Origin: DASRIA01 sp963768885
Lineage (GTDB): Bacteria > Actinomycetota > Thermoleophilia > Solirubrobacterales > JBBDJG01
Assembly (NCBI GenBank): GCA_963768885.1
Contig: CAVYJN010000006.1
Span: forward strand, 310,001-374,000
Direction of reading: 5' to 3'
DNA: 64,000 bases
Shown: positions 51,132 to 61,019 of the stretch, piece after piece
Layout of the letters: each line of letters starts with the position of its first letter
Numbering within the stretch: the stretch's first letter is position 1
Translations under genes and position numbers: made by a program
Notes under the pieces: model-generated
Databases searched by the model: none
What the model saw: only the letters and a program-made list of their open reading frames with translations
What the model was told of the DNA's origin: nothing

Positions 51132-51611
51132 ATGGCACAGGCAAGAAGAGGCACCAAGAAGACCGCCCGCAAGACCGCTCGCACCCGCACGACTTCCCAG
51201 CGTCAGCGCGCCGGGCAGAGGGCGCTCGACCGACTCAACGCCGCGCTCGAGGATGCGCAGAAGGCGCTCGCCGATGTCAGGCGTCACGCCGGCAGCGGCG
51301 GCAGCGATCTCATGAAGGACGTGGAGAAGCTTCTGAAGAGCGTCCGCCGCGACGCGCAGAAGGCGACGCGGTCCGTGATGAAGGACCTGAACCAGCTCGG
51401 AGAGAGCATCACGTCCCGCGGCCGCGGCGGCGCACGGCGCGCCGCGCGCAAGACCACGGGGGCGCGCAAGACGGCGACGCGCAAGACCGCGGCGCGCAAG
51501 AGCACGGCCCGCAAGAAGACGGCCCGCAAGAGCACCGCGGCCAGAGGCCGCACCACGAAGAAGGCCACGGCGAAGCGCGCCACGCGGCGCAAGACGGCGA
51601 AGCGCAGCTAG
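51132..51611 (+). CDS. Histone H1-like Lys/Arg/Ala-rich protein
   Basis: 159 aa from ATG 51132 with ACGGAGGG upstream. Basic N-terminus (RRGTKKTARKTARTR), then a helical middle with a heptad-like pattern (ALDRLNAALEDAQKALADV, SDLMKDVEKLLKSVRRDA). The C-terminal ~60 residues are built of RKTA/RKST-type repeats (ARKTTGARKTATRKTAARK, STARKKTARKSTAARG). This matches nucleoid-associated H1-like or AlgP-like tails that bind DNA non-specifically. The middle coiled-coil suggests self-association. It overlaps the nitrilase stop by 4 bp. Confidence 0.8.
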   Translation: MAQARRGTKKTARKTARTRTTSQRQRAGQRALDRLNAALEDAQKALADVRRHAGSGGSDLMKDVEKLLKSVRRDAQKATRSVMKDLNQLGESITSRGRGGARRAARKTTGARKTATRKTAARKSTARKKTARKSTAARGRTTKKATAKRATRRKTAKRS

Positions 51612-52573
51612 ACGACCGAAGCGCCGCTGCGCTCGCGCGCGAGCCGCAGCGGTGGAAGATCGCGCGCGTGACGGGCGTACCAACGTCGCCCGTGCGCGCG
51701 CTGATAGCTCCACACGAACGCCGACATCGGACCGCGACGGTGTAGCCAGTAGCGGCCCGGCAGGGGATCGAGCGGCTCCGACCGCCCGATCTCCACGTCG
51801 GCGATCGCGACGCCCGCACCCTCGCCGGCGTCGCGGCGCGCGAGCACGCGCCCGCGGGCGTCGCTCACGAGCGCCCCGCCCTGGAAGTGGCCGCGGTAGG
51901 TGAGAGGCGACGCGGGCATCCGGCACTCGACGGGCCCGCTGTGTGCGGCGTGGACCACGGGGGCTCCGACCAGACGCGCGAATGCGGGCGCCGCGGAAGC
52001 GGCGGTGCGCGCGTTGGCCGCCTCGAGCCGGCGCGTCACCGCCCGTGGCGGCCAGGGCGGGATGCTCCACCAGCAGGAGCCCCCGACGACGACGTCGACC
52101 TTGCCCCGCAGGCGGCGGGCGGTCTGCGTGCGGATCAGCTCCCAGCACAGCGCGACGCCCACGTCGGCGCCGTCGACCCCCAGCAGCCCGTCGTCGGCGC
52201 CGCCGACGTAGAAGCAGTTCTCCCACATCGTCGGCAGATCCTTGTCATGGCGCCCCGCGATGCCGTCCGGAGTTGCGAGGAAGAACGCGTTGCGTGCGTG
52301 GCCGTCGGCGTCGCGGCACAGGAACGAGCCGCCCACCAGCGCTTCGTGGCGGCGCGCGAGCGCGAGCAGCAGGGCGGTCGCCTCGCCGTCGGGCGCGAGC
52401 GCGGCGGCGGCCAGCTCGGGGAGGAAGCCGACACCGGTCGTGAAGAACTCCGGCAGCACGATCCACTCGGCTCCGGCGGCGGCGGCTTCGTCGGCGAGGC
52501 GCTCGCACGCGGCGAGGTTCGCCCCGACGTCGCCGAGCACCGGCTCGAGCTGGATCGCGGCGATCCGGGTCAC
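51608..52573 (-). CDS. Carbon-nitrogen hydrolase (nitrilase superfamily)
   Basis: 321 aa. Catalytic triad: Glu in WIVLPEFFTTGVG, Lys in GRHDKDLPTMWEN and Cys in VALCWELIRT. The N-terminus TRIAAIQLEPVLGDVGANL is canonical. An insert with VVVGGSCWWSIPPWPP follows the Cys. The family includes amidases, N-carbamoyl-hydrolases and nitrilases; no adjacent gene points to a substrate. Start ATG 52573. Convergent with the histone-like gene. Confidence 0.88.
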   Translation of the reverse strand: MTRIAAIQLEPVLGDVGANLAACERLADEAAAAGAEWIVLPEFFTTGVGFLPELAAAALAPDGEATALLLALARRHEALVGGSFLCRDADGHARNAFFLATPDGIAGRHDKDLPTMWENCFYVGGADDGLLGVDGADVGVALCWELIRTQTARRLRGKVDVVVGGSCWWSIPPWPPRAVTRRLEAANARTAASAAPAFARLVGAPVVHAAHSGPVECRMPASPLTYRGHFQGGALVSDARGRVLARRDAGEGAGVAIADVEIGRSEPLDPLPGRYWLHRRGPMSAFVWSYQRAHGRRWYARHARDLPPLRLARERSGASVV

Positions 52574-52586
52574 GACGCCGATCCTC

Positions 52587-53399
52587 TCACAGCCCGTGGT
52601 TGGGCCACTCGGGCGTCAGGTCGCCGCGCTTGAAGGCGCCGGCGCCGATCGTGTGGCTGTCCTTTCGCATGAACATCGAGATCGTGTGCTCGGCCTCGAT
52701 GCGCAGCCGCTCCTCGAGCGTGCGCCCGATGCCCTTCACGACGGATTCCTTGTCGGAGCGGATCGCGCCCTGGGGCAGCTTCGCGATCTCGTGCGCCAGC
52801 TCCTGGGCGCGCGCGAGCGCCTGCCCGCGCGGGACGACCTCGTTGACGAGGCCGATGCGCTCGGCCTCGTGCACGTCGATGCGCCGGCCCGTGATGATCA
52901 GCTCCATCGCCCGCGCGAAGCCCACGACCAGCGGGAGCCGCACGGTCATCCCGTCGCCGCCGACGATGTTCCAGCGCCGCTCGAGCGCGCCGAACTCGGC
53001 GTTCTCCGCGCCGATCCGGATGTCCGCCAGCAGGGCCGTCTCGAGTCCCGCGGCGAACGCGTAGCCGTTGACCGCCGCGATCACCGGCTTGAAGATGTCC
53101 ACGCGGCGCGTGTAGCCGCACTCGCCGGGCGAGTTGTAGAGGGACCGGCGAAAGAACTCGTAGTCGGGCGTCTCGGTCAGCGAGGCGGCGTCCGCCAGGT
53201 CCCAGCCGGCGCAGAAGGTGGTCTCCCCGGCCCCCGTGATCACGAGCACGAACGCGTCGTCGTCGTCACGGAAGCGCTGCCAAGCGTGGTGCAGCTCGCG
53301 GTTCATCGTGCGGTCGACCGCGTTGTGCTGGGCGGGACGGTCGTAGGTCAGCGTGACGACGTGGTCGTCGTGCTCGTAGATCAGCGTCTCGTAGTCCAA
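52587..53399 (-). CDS. Enoyl-CoA hydratase/isomerase (crotonase family)
   Basis: 270 aa. Crotonase fold: VVTLTYDRPAQHNAVDRTMN at the N-terminus, GETTFCAGWDLADAASL as the first oxyanion loop, KPVIAAVNGYAFAAGLETAL as the second, and RRWNIVGGDGMTVRLP, where the Glu/Asp catalysts of the hydratase are normally found. NIVGGDGM has Asp rather than the usual Glu pair, so isomerase or hydrolase activity is possible. The start lies 13 bp from the nitrilase gene, same strand, so co-transcription is likely. Confidence 0.88.
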   Translation of the reverse strand: MDYETLIYEHDDHVVTLTYDRPAQHNAVDRTMNRELHHAWQRFRDDDDAFVLVITGAGETTFCAGWDLADAASLTETPDYEFFRRSLYNSPGECGYTRRVDIFKPVIAAVNGYAFAAGLETALLADIRIGAENAEFGALERRWNIVGGDGMTVRLPLVVGFARAMELIITGRRIDVHEAERIGLVNEVVPRGQALARAQELAHEIAKLPQGAIRSDKESVVKGIGRTLEERLRIEAEHTISMFMRKDSHTIGAGAFKRGDLTPEWPNHGL

Positions 53400-53487
53400 T
53401 TGGGCCTCCTGTCGTTGTGCCGGCTGACCCTCTCACACGAAAAGAAGGCGCGTCCGGCGGCTGATCAATTTCGGTAGCGCGTCCCGC

Positions 53488-53505
53488 CCACCGTCTGTAC
53501 GGTGG
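53488..53505 (+). promoter_or_regulatory. Hairpin upstream of the secreted dehydrogenase gene
   Basis: Perfect inverted repeat CCACCGT (53488-53494) / ACGGTGG (53499-53505), loop CTGT, 31-48 bp before the start codon. Could be an operator or a 5'-UTR structure; no known riboswitch class recognised. Confidence 0.3.
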
Positions 53506-53535
53506 AGACGGATTCGCTGCTTCTCTCGCGGCGGA

Positions 53536-56500
53536 ATGGATTCCGCTTTCAAGGCTAGGAGGGCCATGCTCCCCGTACGTCCGACCCCCCCGTTCGTCCA
53601 CAGCTTCCTGCGTGCCGGCGCGCTGCGCCTGCTCGTCGCGATCGCGGCTCTTGGCTGCCTGCTCGCCGCTCCGGCCTCCGCGCCGGCCGTCGGCCTGCCG
53701 CCGGGCTTCGAGACCACCAGTGCGTTCTCCGGCCTGACCCAGCCGATCGCGATGCAGTTCTCCTCGGACGGGCGCGTGTTCGTCGCCGAGAAGAGCGGCA
53801 TCATCAAGGTGTTCGACGGGATGGGCGACACGACCCCGACGGTCTTCGCCGACCTGCGCACGCAGGTCCACAACTACTGGGACCGCGGCATCGAGGGGCT
53901 TGCGCTTCACCCGAACTTCCCCGCGACCCCGTACGTGTACGTGTACTACGTCGCCGACGCTCCGATCGGCGGCACCGCGCCGACCTTCGGAACGGCCGGG
54001 GCGACCTCGGACAACTGCCCGAACCCGCCCGGCGGGACCGATGACGGCTGCGTGGTGAGCGGCCGGATCTCGCGGCTGACCGCCTCCGGCAACACGATGA
54101 CCGGCCCGGAGCACGTGCTCCTCAACGACTGGTGCCAGCAGTACCCGAGCCACGCGGGCGGCGGAATCGCCTTCGGCGCGGACGGCTACCTCTACTTCAC
54201 GGGCGGCGAGGGCGCCGCCTGGCACTTCGCCGACTACGGCCAGGACGGCTCGCCGACCAACCCCTGCGGCGACCCGCCCGGCGGGGCCGGCGTGCAGCAG
54301 ACGATCCCCACGGCACAGGGTGGGCGCTTCCGCTCCCAGGACCTGCGCACCCCCGGTGACCCGGTCGGCCTGAGCGGCTCGCTGATCCGCATCGACCCGA
54401 TCACGGGCGACGCGGCCCCGGGCAACCCGCTCGCCGGGAACTCCGACGCCAACGCGCGCCGCATGCTCGCCTACGGCCTGCGCAACCCGTTCCGGATGGC
54501 GATCCGCCCCGGCACCAACGACGTGTACATCGCCGACGTCGGCGGCGGCTACTGGGAGGAGATCGACCGCGTCCAGGCCGGCACGGACCCCGTGCGCAAC
54601 TTCGGCTGGCCCTGCTACGAGGGCGGCACGCACCCGGACGGCTCCGTGTACGCGAAGAAGCTCGCGTCGTGGGACGCGATGAACCTCGACATGTGCGAGA
54701 ACCTCTACGCCGACGGCACCTCCGCGGCTCCGTACTGGGCCTACGAGCACGACGTCGCGCTGACCGACACCGACAACTGCGACCCGGGCGGAAACTCGAT
54801 CTCGGGCATCGAGTTCTACCCGAACGGCGGCGGGTCGTTCCCGGCCTCGTTCGACGGCTCGCTGTTCTTCGCCGACTACTCGCGCGAGTGCATCTGGGTG
54901 ATGAAGAAGGGCACCAACGGCCTGCCCGACCCGACCAAGATCGAGATGTTCGCGAACCTCGGCATCTACCCGGTCGACATGAAGGTCGGGCCCGAACGGC
55001 GACCTGTTCTTCGTCGACATCGCGTTCGGCGCAGATCCGCCGGATCACCTACACGGGCTCGGACAACCGCGCGCCGGTGGCGCAGCATCCAGGCGTCGCC
55101 CACCTACGGGCCGGCACCGCTCGAGGTCGGCTTCGACGCCTCGGGCTCGACCGACCCCGACGGCGACACCCTGACCTACGAGTGGGACCTCGACGGCGAC
55201 GGCGAGTACGACGACTCCACCGAGGAGTTCCCGCGGCAGACCTACGCGGCCGGCCCGCACGACGTCAGCCTGAGGGTCACGGACCCCGAGGGCGCGTACC
55301 ACGGCGACACGGTCACGATCAACTCCGGCGAGACGCCTCCGAGCGTTTCGATCGACTCACCTAGCGCCGCGATGCACTGGTACGTCGGCCAGACGATCAA
55401 CTTCTCCGGATCGGCGACCGACGAGCAGGACGGGACCCTGCCGGCCTCGGCCCTGTCGTGGAAGCTGGTGCTGAACCACTGCGTCACGGTGGACGCATGC
55501 CACTCGCATCCCGTGCAGGACTTCGCGGACGTGTCGAGCGGCTCGTTCGTGGCACCCGATCACGGGTATCCGTCGCACATGATGCTGGAGGTCACGGCCA
55601 CCGACTCGCACGGCCTGAAGGACACGAAGTCGGTGCGGCTCGACCCGCAGACGGTCAACCTCACCCTGAACTCGCAGCCGGCCAACCTGAGCGTGACGGT
55701 CGACGAGAAGACCGCCGCGGCGCCGCTCGTGCACGAGGCGATCGTGGGCGCGACCACGACGATCTCGGCGGAGTCGCCGCAGACAGTCGGATCCGACTAC
55801 TACGGGTTCGGCTCGTGGTCCGACGGCAAGGCCCAGAGCCACGAGGTCACGGCGCCCGCCACGGACACGACCTACACGGCGACGTTCGATCAGCTCACGA
55901 AGCTCACCCTCTCCCCGGTCGCGGACGCCCGCGTCGAGGAGGCGAACCCGAGCACGGCGTACGGGACGCAGAACAAGCTGCGCATCGACGGCGGCGCGGA
56001 CCCCGACATGGAGAGCTATCTGCGCTTCAACGTCAGCGGCGTGGCCGACGGCACCGTCGTGGCGCGCGAAGCTGAGGCTGTCCTCGCTCACCGACACGAT
56101 CGACGGACCGACCCTGCGCTCGGCCGGCAACAGCTGGACGGAGTCGACGGTCAACTGGTCGACCCGGCCGTCCGCCTCCACGACCATCGTCGACGACCGC
56201 GAGAACATCGCCGCGAACGCACGCGTCGAGTACAACGTCAAGCCGCTCGTGGGCGGGGACGGAACGGTGACCTTCGGGCTGCTGCCGGCCTCCAGCGACG
56301 GCCTCGACTTCGCCTCGCGTGAGTACGCGGACGCGACGAAGCGGCCGGTGCTCGAGCTGCTGGTCTCCGACGGGGGACAACCAGGCGCCGACGGCGGCGA
56401 CCGGCCTCGCCGCCAACGCGATCGACGCGCGGCGTGTGGACCTCTCGTGGACGCCCGCGACCGACAACCGCGGGGTGACCAACTACGAGATCTACCGCGA

Positions 56501-57899
56501 CGGCAACCTGCTGGCGACGACGGGCAACGTGACGAGCTTCTCGGACACGACCGTCAGCCCGCAGACCACCTACGAGTACACGGTGAAGGCGCTGGACGCC
56601 GCGGGCAACCGCTCGCCGGCGAGCAACAGCGCGAGCGCGACGACGCCCGCGGCGCCGCTCACTACGCTCACGTTCACGCCGGTCGCGGACACCCGCGTCG
56701 AGGACGGCATGCCGAACTCGAACTTCGGCACCTCCACCAAGCTGCAGTCCGGTGGCGGCGTCCCGAAGCGGGAGAGCTACCTCCGCTTCCAGACGGCCGG
56801 CATCACGGGCCCCGTGGTCAGCGCCACGCTGCGCATGACGTCCACCACGGACGGCACCAAGGACGGCCCCGCCCTCTACGGCGCGGGTGGCGGCTGGAAC
56901 GAGACGGAGTTGGCCTGGTCGAACCGCCCGAGCCACGACGCGACCGCGGCGGACGACCTCGCCGGCATCCCGAAGGGCACGGTCGCCGAGTACGACGCGA
57001 CGTCGCTCGTGAACGGCAACGGCTCCATCAACATGGCGTTGATCTCGACCTACAACGACAACGTCGACTTCGGCTCCCGTGAGCACGCCGACACCAACGT
57101 GCGGCCGCAGCTGATCGTCACGTTCGACACGGCGAACAACGACACGACGCCGCCGACGGCGCCGGGCACCCTCACGGGCGACGCGCCGAGCCACAACCGC
57201 GTCGATCTGTCCTGGGGCGCGGCGACCGACAACGTCGGCGTGACCGGGTACGAGATCTCGCGCGACGGCAGCCCGATCGCGACGGTCGGGGCGGTGACGA
57301 GCTACGCGGACACCACGGTGAGCCCGCTGACCCACTACGACTACGTCGTGAAGGCGATCGACGCGGCCGGCAACCGCTCGACGCCGAGCAACACGGCGGG
57401 CGTGAACACGCCGGCACCGCCGGCCAGCACGACCGTGACGTTCAACGTGGCCGCCGACGCTCGCGTCGAGGACGGCACGCCCGACACGAACTACGGCTCG
57501 TCGTCGAAGCTGCGCTCGACCAACGGCCCGCCGACGCAGAGCTTCCTGAAGTTCTCGCTATCCGGCATCAGCGGCACGGTGCAGTCGGCGAAGCTCCGCA
57601 TATTCGACTCGAACGACGCGACCAACAACGGCCCGGCGGTCTACAAGGCGCCGAGCACCTGGACGGAGTCCGGCATCACCTGGAACAACCGTCCGGCGCC
57701 GAGCGGCGTGCCGTCCGACAACAAGGTCCAGATCGCGATCGGGACCTGGGTCGAGTACGACGTCGCACCGCTCGTGACGGGCAACGGCGATGTCACCTTC
57801 GCGTTGATCCCGGACTCCACCGATGGGGCGAACTTCGCCTCGAAGGAGTACTCGGACCCCGGCAAGAAGGCGCAGCTCGAGGTCACGTTCGGCAACTGA
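53536..57899 (+). CDS. Secreted PQQ-dependent sugar dehydrogenase with PKD, FN3 and DNRLRE domains, frame broken
   Basis: About 1450 residues read across breaks near 54991, 55030, 55080, 56070 and 56378. The start is ATG 53536, or 53566 after AGGAGGG. Signal peptide ends near APASAPA. The glucose/sorbosone dehydrogenase propeller (about 40-490) has GRVFVAEKSGIIKVFDG, GGGIAFGADGYLYFTGGEG and LRNPFRMAIRPGTNDVYIAD. A PKD-like domain (GFDASGSTDPDGDTLTYEWD) follows, then three DNRLRE/CBM96-like domains (VADARVEEANPSTAYGT, VADTRVEDGMPNSNFGT, AADARVEDGTPDTNYGS) alternating with two FN3 domains (VDLSWTPATDNRGVTNYEIY, VDLSWGAATDNVGVTGYEIS). Probably an extracellular carbohydrate-binding oxidase. Ends 5 bp before palindromic copy C. 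Confidence 0.83.
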
Positions 57900-57904
57900 T
57901 TCGC

Positions 57905-57951
57905 GGGTGGGCCGTCTTCGTTGCGCGCAGCGCTACGTCGACGGCCCACCC
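57905..57951 (-). repeat. 47-bp palindromic element, copy C (inverted)
   Basis: Arms GGGTGGGCCG and CGGCCCACCC pair perfectly over 10 bp; the core on the minus strand reads CGTAGCGC ... GCGCAAC as in copies A and B. Starts 5 bp after the dehydrogenase stop, between two convergent genes. Confidence 0.8.
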
Positions 57952-57974
57952 GGCCTCCAGGGCCGGAATATCGA

Positions 57975-58025
57975 GAGGGCTTCGCCCTCACCTAAAGTCG
58001 CGTGGGCCCGCCTCGAGGCGGGCCC
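57975..58025. terminator. Two hairpins between convergent dehydrogenase and GNAT genes
   Basis: GAGGGC-TTC-GCCCTC (57975-57989), then a strong GGGCCCGCC-TCGA-GGCGGGCCC stem (58004-58025) followed by TTCTCAT. The second looks like a bidirectional terminator; the GNAT stop begins 4 bp later. Confidence 0.7.
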
Positions 58026-58028
58026 TTC

Positions 58029-58526
58029 TCATATCTGGCCTTCGACCTCCATCGCGCCGGACTCGATCGTCGTCTCGCGGAAGCCTCCGAGCTTCTCGAG
58101 CAGGCCGCGCATCTCGTGGTTCTCCGCCAGCAGGAGCGCCGTGAAGGTCTCGATCCCCTCCTCGCGCGCCCGCTGCGAGAGGCGGCGCAGGAGCGCGGTG
58201 CCGACGCCCCGGCGCTGCCAGTCGTCCACGACCGTCACCGCGAACTCCGCGCGCGCGGGGTCGTCGGGCGAGCGCACGTAACGCGCGACGCCGACCGGAT
58301 CGCCCGTCTGCCGGTCGAACGCGATCAGGGCCTCGTGGTCGTGGTGGTCGATCTCGGTGAGGTACAGGAGGTCCATCGGCCGCAGCGCGGTGACGGGGGA
58401 GAGGAACCGCTTGTAGACGGAGTCCTGGCTGAGGCGCTCGAAGCCCTTGGCCAGCTGCGGCTTGTCGTCGGGGCGGATCGGGCGCAGCCGGATCGCCGAT
58501 CCGCCTCGGAGCTCTACGTCGGTCAC
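58029..58526 (-). CDS. GNAT family N-acetyltransferase
   Basis: 165 aa. GNAT fold: AIRLRPIRPDDKPQLAKGFE at the N-terminus, LIAFDRQTGDPVGVARYV as the beta4 strand, the acetyl-CoA pyrophosphate loop VVDDWQRRGVGTALLRRLS (Q/R-x-x-G-x-G/A), and a late LLAENHEMRGLLEKLGGF. The motif order and the SxDSVYKRFLSP segment recall the acetyltransferase half of PAT/Pka-type protein lysine acetylases, but here it is alone. Substrate unknown. Divergent from the Usp gene. Confidence 0.88.
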   Translation of the reverse strand: MTDVELRGGSAIRLRPIRPDDKPQLAKGFERLSQDSVYKRFLSPVTALRPMDLLYLTEIDHHDHEALIAFDRQTGDPVGVARYVRSPDDPARAEFAVTVVDDWQRRGVGTALLRRLSQRAREEGIETFTALLLAENHEMRGLLEKLGGFRETTIESGAMEVEGQI

Positions 58527-58643
58527 GGGCGGATTATCGGGGAGCGGCCCTGTGGTGGACTACCGACCCCGACGAGGGAGAAGCACTCTCCCACCAGACG
58601 GCTCCGGGGGTTAGGCTGCCGTTATCTGACCTGGAGGGGCCGC

Positions 58644-59540
58644 ATGTTGTTTGGACGCATCATCCTGGGCTTTGACGGAACCGCGCCGGCGAATGACGCC
58701 TTGGCACTCGCCAAGTTGATCGCGTCGCAGTCGAGGGCTTCCATCGTCGTGTCTCACGTGGTCCCGCGGCCCCCGCCCTTCGATGCACGGACGCGCGAGT
58801 ACATCAAGGGAATCCAGCACCACCTGCGGTCGGTGCTCGACCCGGCCGTCGCGGCGCTGTCGGGCCTCGCGACCGAGGCCCGTCCGATCGAGAGCAGCTC
58901 GCCCGCGCGCGGGCTGCACGAGCTCGCCGAGGAGGAGGGCGCGTCCCTGATCGTGGTGGGCTCCACCCACCGTGGGCCGGTGGGGCGAGTCGTGCTCGGA
59001 AGCGTCGGGGAGGTGCTGCTCGCCGGATCGCCCACAGCGGTCGCGGTGGCGCCGAAGGGGTTTGCCGCCGACGCCCCGTCGTCGTTCGACACGATCGGCG
59101 CCGGGTTCAACGCGTCGCCCGAGGGGCACGTCGCGCTGCGCGCGGCGGCCGCGCTCGCCGCCCGCTCCGGGGCGAAGCTGCGGGCGATCGCCGTCGAGGA
59201 GGACTTCGTGCACTCCCGGCACGCGCCCGGGCAGGCACATCACACGTCGTCGCTCGCCGATGACCTGGACCGCGCGCTCGCGGAGGCGGGCGTGCCGGAC
59301 GCGGAGCGCGTGGTGCTGAAGGGCGGCGTCGTCAAGTGCCTGTGCGAAGCGGCTCCGGAGACGGACATGCTCGTGATCGGGTCGCGCGGCTACGGGCCGC
59401 TGCATCACGCCCTGGTCGGCAGCGTGTCGGCGCACCTGATGCGGAACTGCCCCGTGCCCGTGCTCGTGATGCCGCGTGGCGCCAACGTGGACGACGGCCA
59501 GGCCGAGGGCCTCACCCGCGGCGCCGCGACGCGAGCGTAG
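58644..59540 (+). CDS. Tandem universal stress protein (UspA)
   Basis: 298 aa from ATG 58644, with CTGGAGGGG upstream. Two Usp domains: first RIILGFDGTAPANDALALAK with ATP loop VVGSTHRGPVGRVVLGSV, second FDTIGAGFNASPEGHVALRA with VIGSRGYGPLHHALVGSVS and the VPVLVMPRG end. The G-2x-G-9x-G(S/T) pattern is present in both, so ATP binding is likely. It lies 5 bp before the TreT-like glycosyltransferase, suggesting a shared stress response. Confidence 0.9.
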   Translation: MLFGRIILGFDGTAPANDALALAKLIASQSRASIVVSHVVPRPPPFDARTREYIKGIQHHLRSVLDPAVAALSGLATEARPIESSSPARGLHELAEEEGASLIVVGSTHRGPVGRVVLGSVGEVLLAGSPTAVAVAPKGFAADAPSSFDTIGAGFNASPEGHVALRAAAALAARSGAKLRAIAVEEDFVHSRHAPGQAHHTSSLADDLDRALAEAGVPDAERVVLKGGVVKCLCEAAPETDMLVIGSRGYGPLHHALVGSVSAHLMRNCPVPVLVMPRGANVDDGQAEGLTRGAATRA

Positions 59541-59545
59541 GTCGC

Positions 59546-61019
59546 ATGGAGCAGGCGGAAGACAGCGCCCCGGCGGGCATCGCGCTCGATCCGCCGGAGG
59601 AGGTCCGGGTCGCGCCGATCTCGCCGGATCGCCTGCGCGAGGTCCTCGACCCGCCGGACTGGGACGACTTCGAGAAGCACCTCGCGCGTGCAGGCGAGGT
59701 GTTCGAGGGGCGCGTGATCTGGATGGTGAACTCGACGGCCGCCGGCGGCGGCGTGGCGGAGATGCTGCGCTCGTTCCTCGCCTATGCCCGCGGGGCCGGC
59801 GTGAACATCCGGTGGCTCGTGATGAGCGGCACGCCGCATTTCTTCCAGATCACCAAGCGCATCCACAATTTCCTGCACGGGTCCTCCGGCGACGGAGGTG
59901 AACTCGGCGAGGCCGAGCGCGCCGAGTACGACGCGGTCTGCGCCGCCAACGCGGAGCACATCGCGGCGCTCGTGCGGGACACCGACATCGTGCTGCTGCA
60001 CGATCCCCAGACGGCGGGGATGGTCCCGCGCTTGAAGCAGACCGGCGCGCACACGGTATGGCGCAGCCACATCGGGGCGGAGCGGCCGAACGAGCTCGTG
60101 CAGGCCGGATGGGACTTCCTGGACGAGTACCTGCCCCAGGCCGACGCCTGCGTGTTCTCCCGCCACGCCTACATCCCGGACTGGGCCAACGCGATCCGCA
60201 CGCAGGTGATCCAGCCGTCGATCGACGTCTTCTCGCCGAAGAACCAGGACCTCGGCCTCGATGAGAGCCGGGCGATCCTCGCCCACGTCGGCCTGGCGAT
60301 CGACGGGACCGAGGCCGCGCCGGTGTACACGCGCTACGACGGGACTCCCGGCAGGGTCGACCGGCGCTGCGAGGTGCTGAGCACGGGGCCGCCGCCCTCC
60401 TTCGACGATCCGCTGGTCGTCCAGATCTCGCGCTGGGACCGCCTCAAGGACCACGCGGGCGTGATGGCCGGCTTCGCCGAGCACGTGGCGCCGCAGTCCG
60501 ATGCCCACCTGATCCTCGCCGGGCCCACGGTGCACGCGGTCGCGGACGACCCCGAGAGCGCCGAGGTGCTGGACGAGGTCGTGGCGGTCTGGCGCGAGCT
60601 ACCGCACGCGCGTCGCACGCGCGTGCATCTCGCGTGCCTGCCGATGGCGCGACATCGAGGAGAACGCGGCGATCGTGAACGCGCTCCAGCGGCGCGCCAC
60701 GGTGGTCGTCCAGAAGAGCCTCCAGGAGGGGTTCGGGCTGACCGTGGCCGAGGCGATGTGGAAGGCCCGCCCGGTCGTGGCGAGCGCGGTCGGCGGGATC
60801 CTCGACCAGGTGGAGGACGGGGTCACGGGCGTGCTGCTCGACGACCCGGCGGACCTCGACACGTTCGGGGAGCTCGTGCTCGGGCTCCTGATCGATCCGG
60901 ATCGCGCTCGTGCCATCGGCGTGCGCGCGCGTGAGCACGTGCGCCGCTACTTCCTCGCGAACCGTCACGCGGTGCAGTACATCGACCTGTTCGCGACCAT
61001 CATCGCGGCCCGCGGCTAG
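59546..61019 (+). CDS. Trehalose synthase TreT-type glycosyltransferase (GT4), one frame break
   Basis: About 490 residues from ATG 59546. IWMVNSTAAGGGVAEMLRSF and GTPHFFQITKRIHNFLHG are TreT-like; HDPQTAGMVPRLKQTG and WRSHIGAERPNELVQAGWD follow. After a one-base break near 60645 the GT4 C-terminus continues ALQRRATVVVQKSLQEGFGL with EAMWKARPVVASAVGGI. TreT makes trehalose from an NDP-glucose and glucose. With the Usp gene 5 bp upstream this fits osmotic or desiccation protection. The stop overlaps the convergent WS/DGAT gene by 4 bp. Confidence 0.87.
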
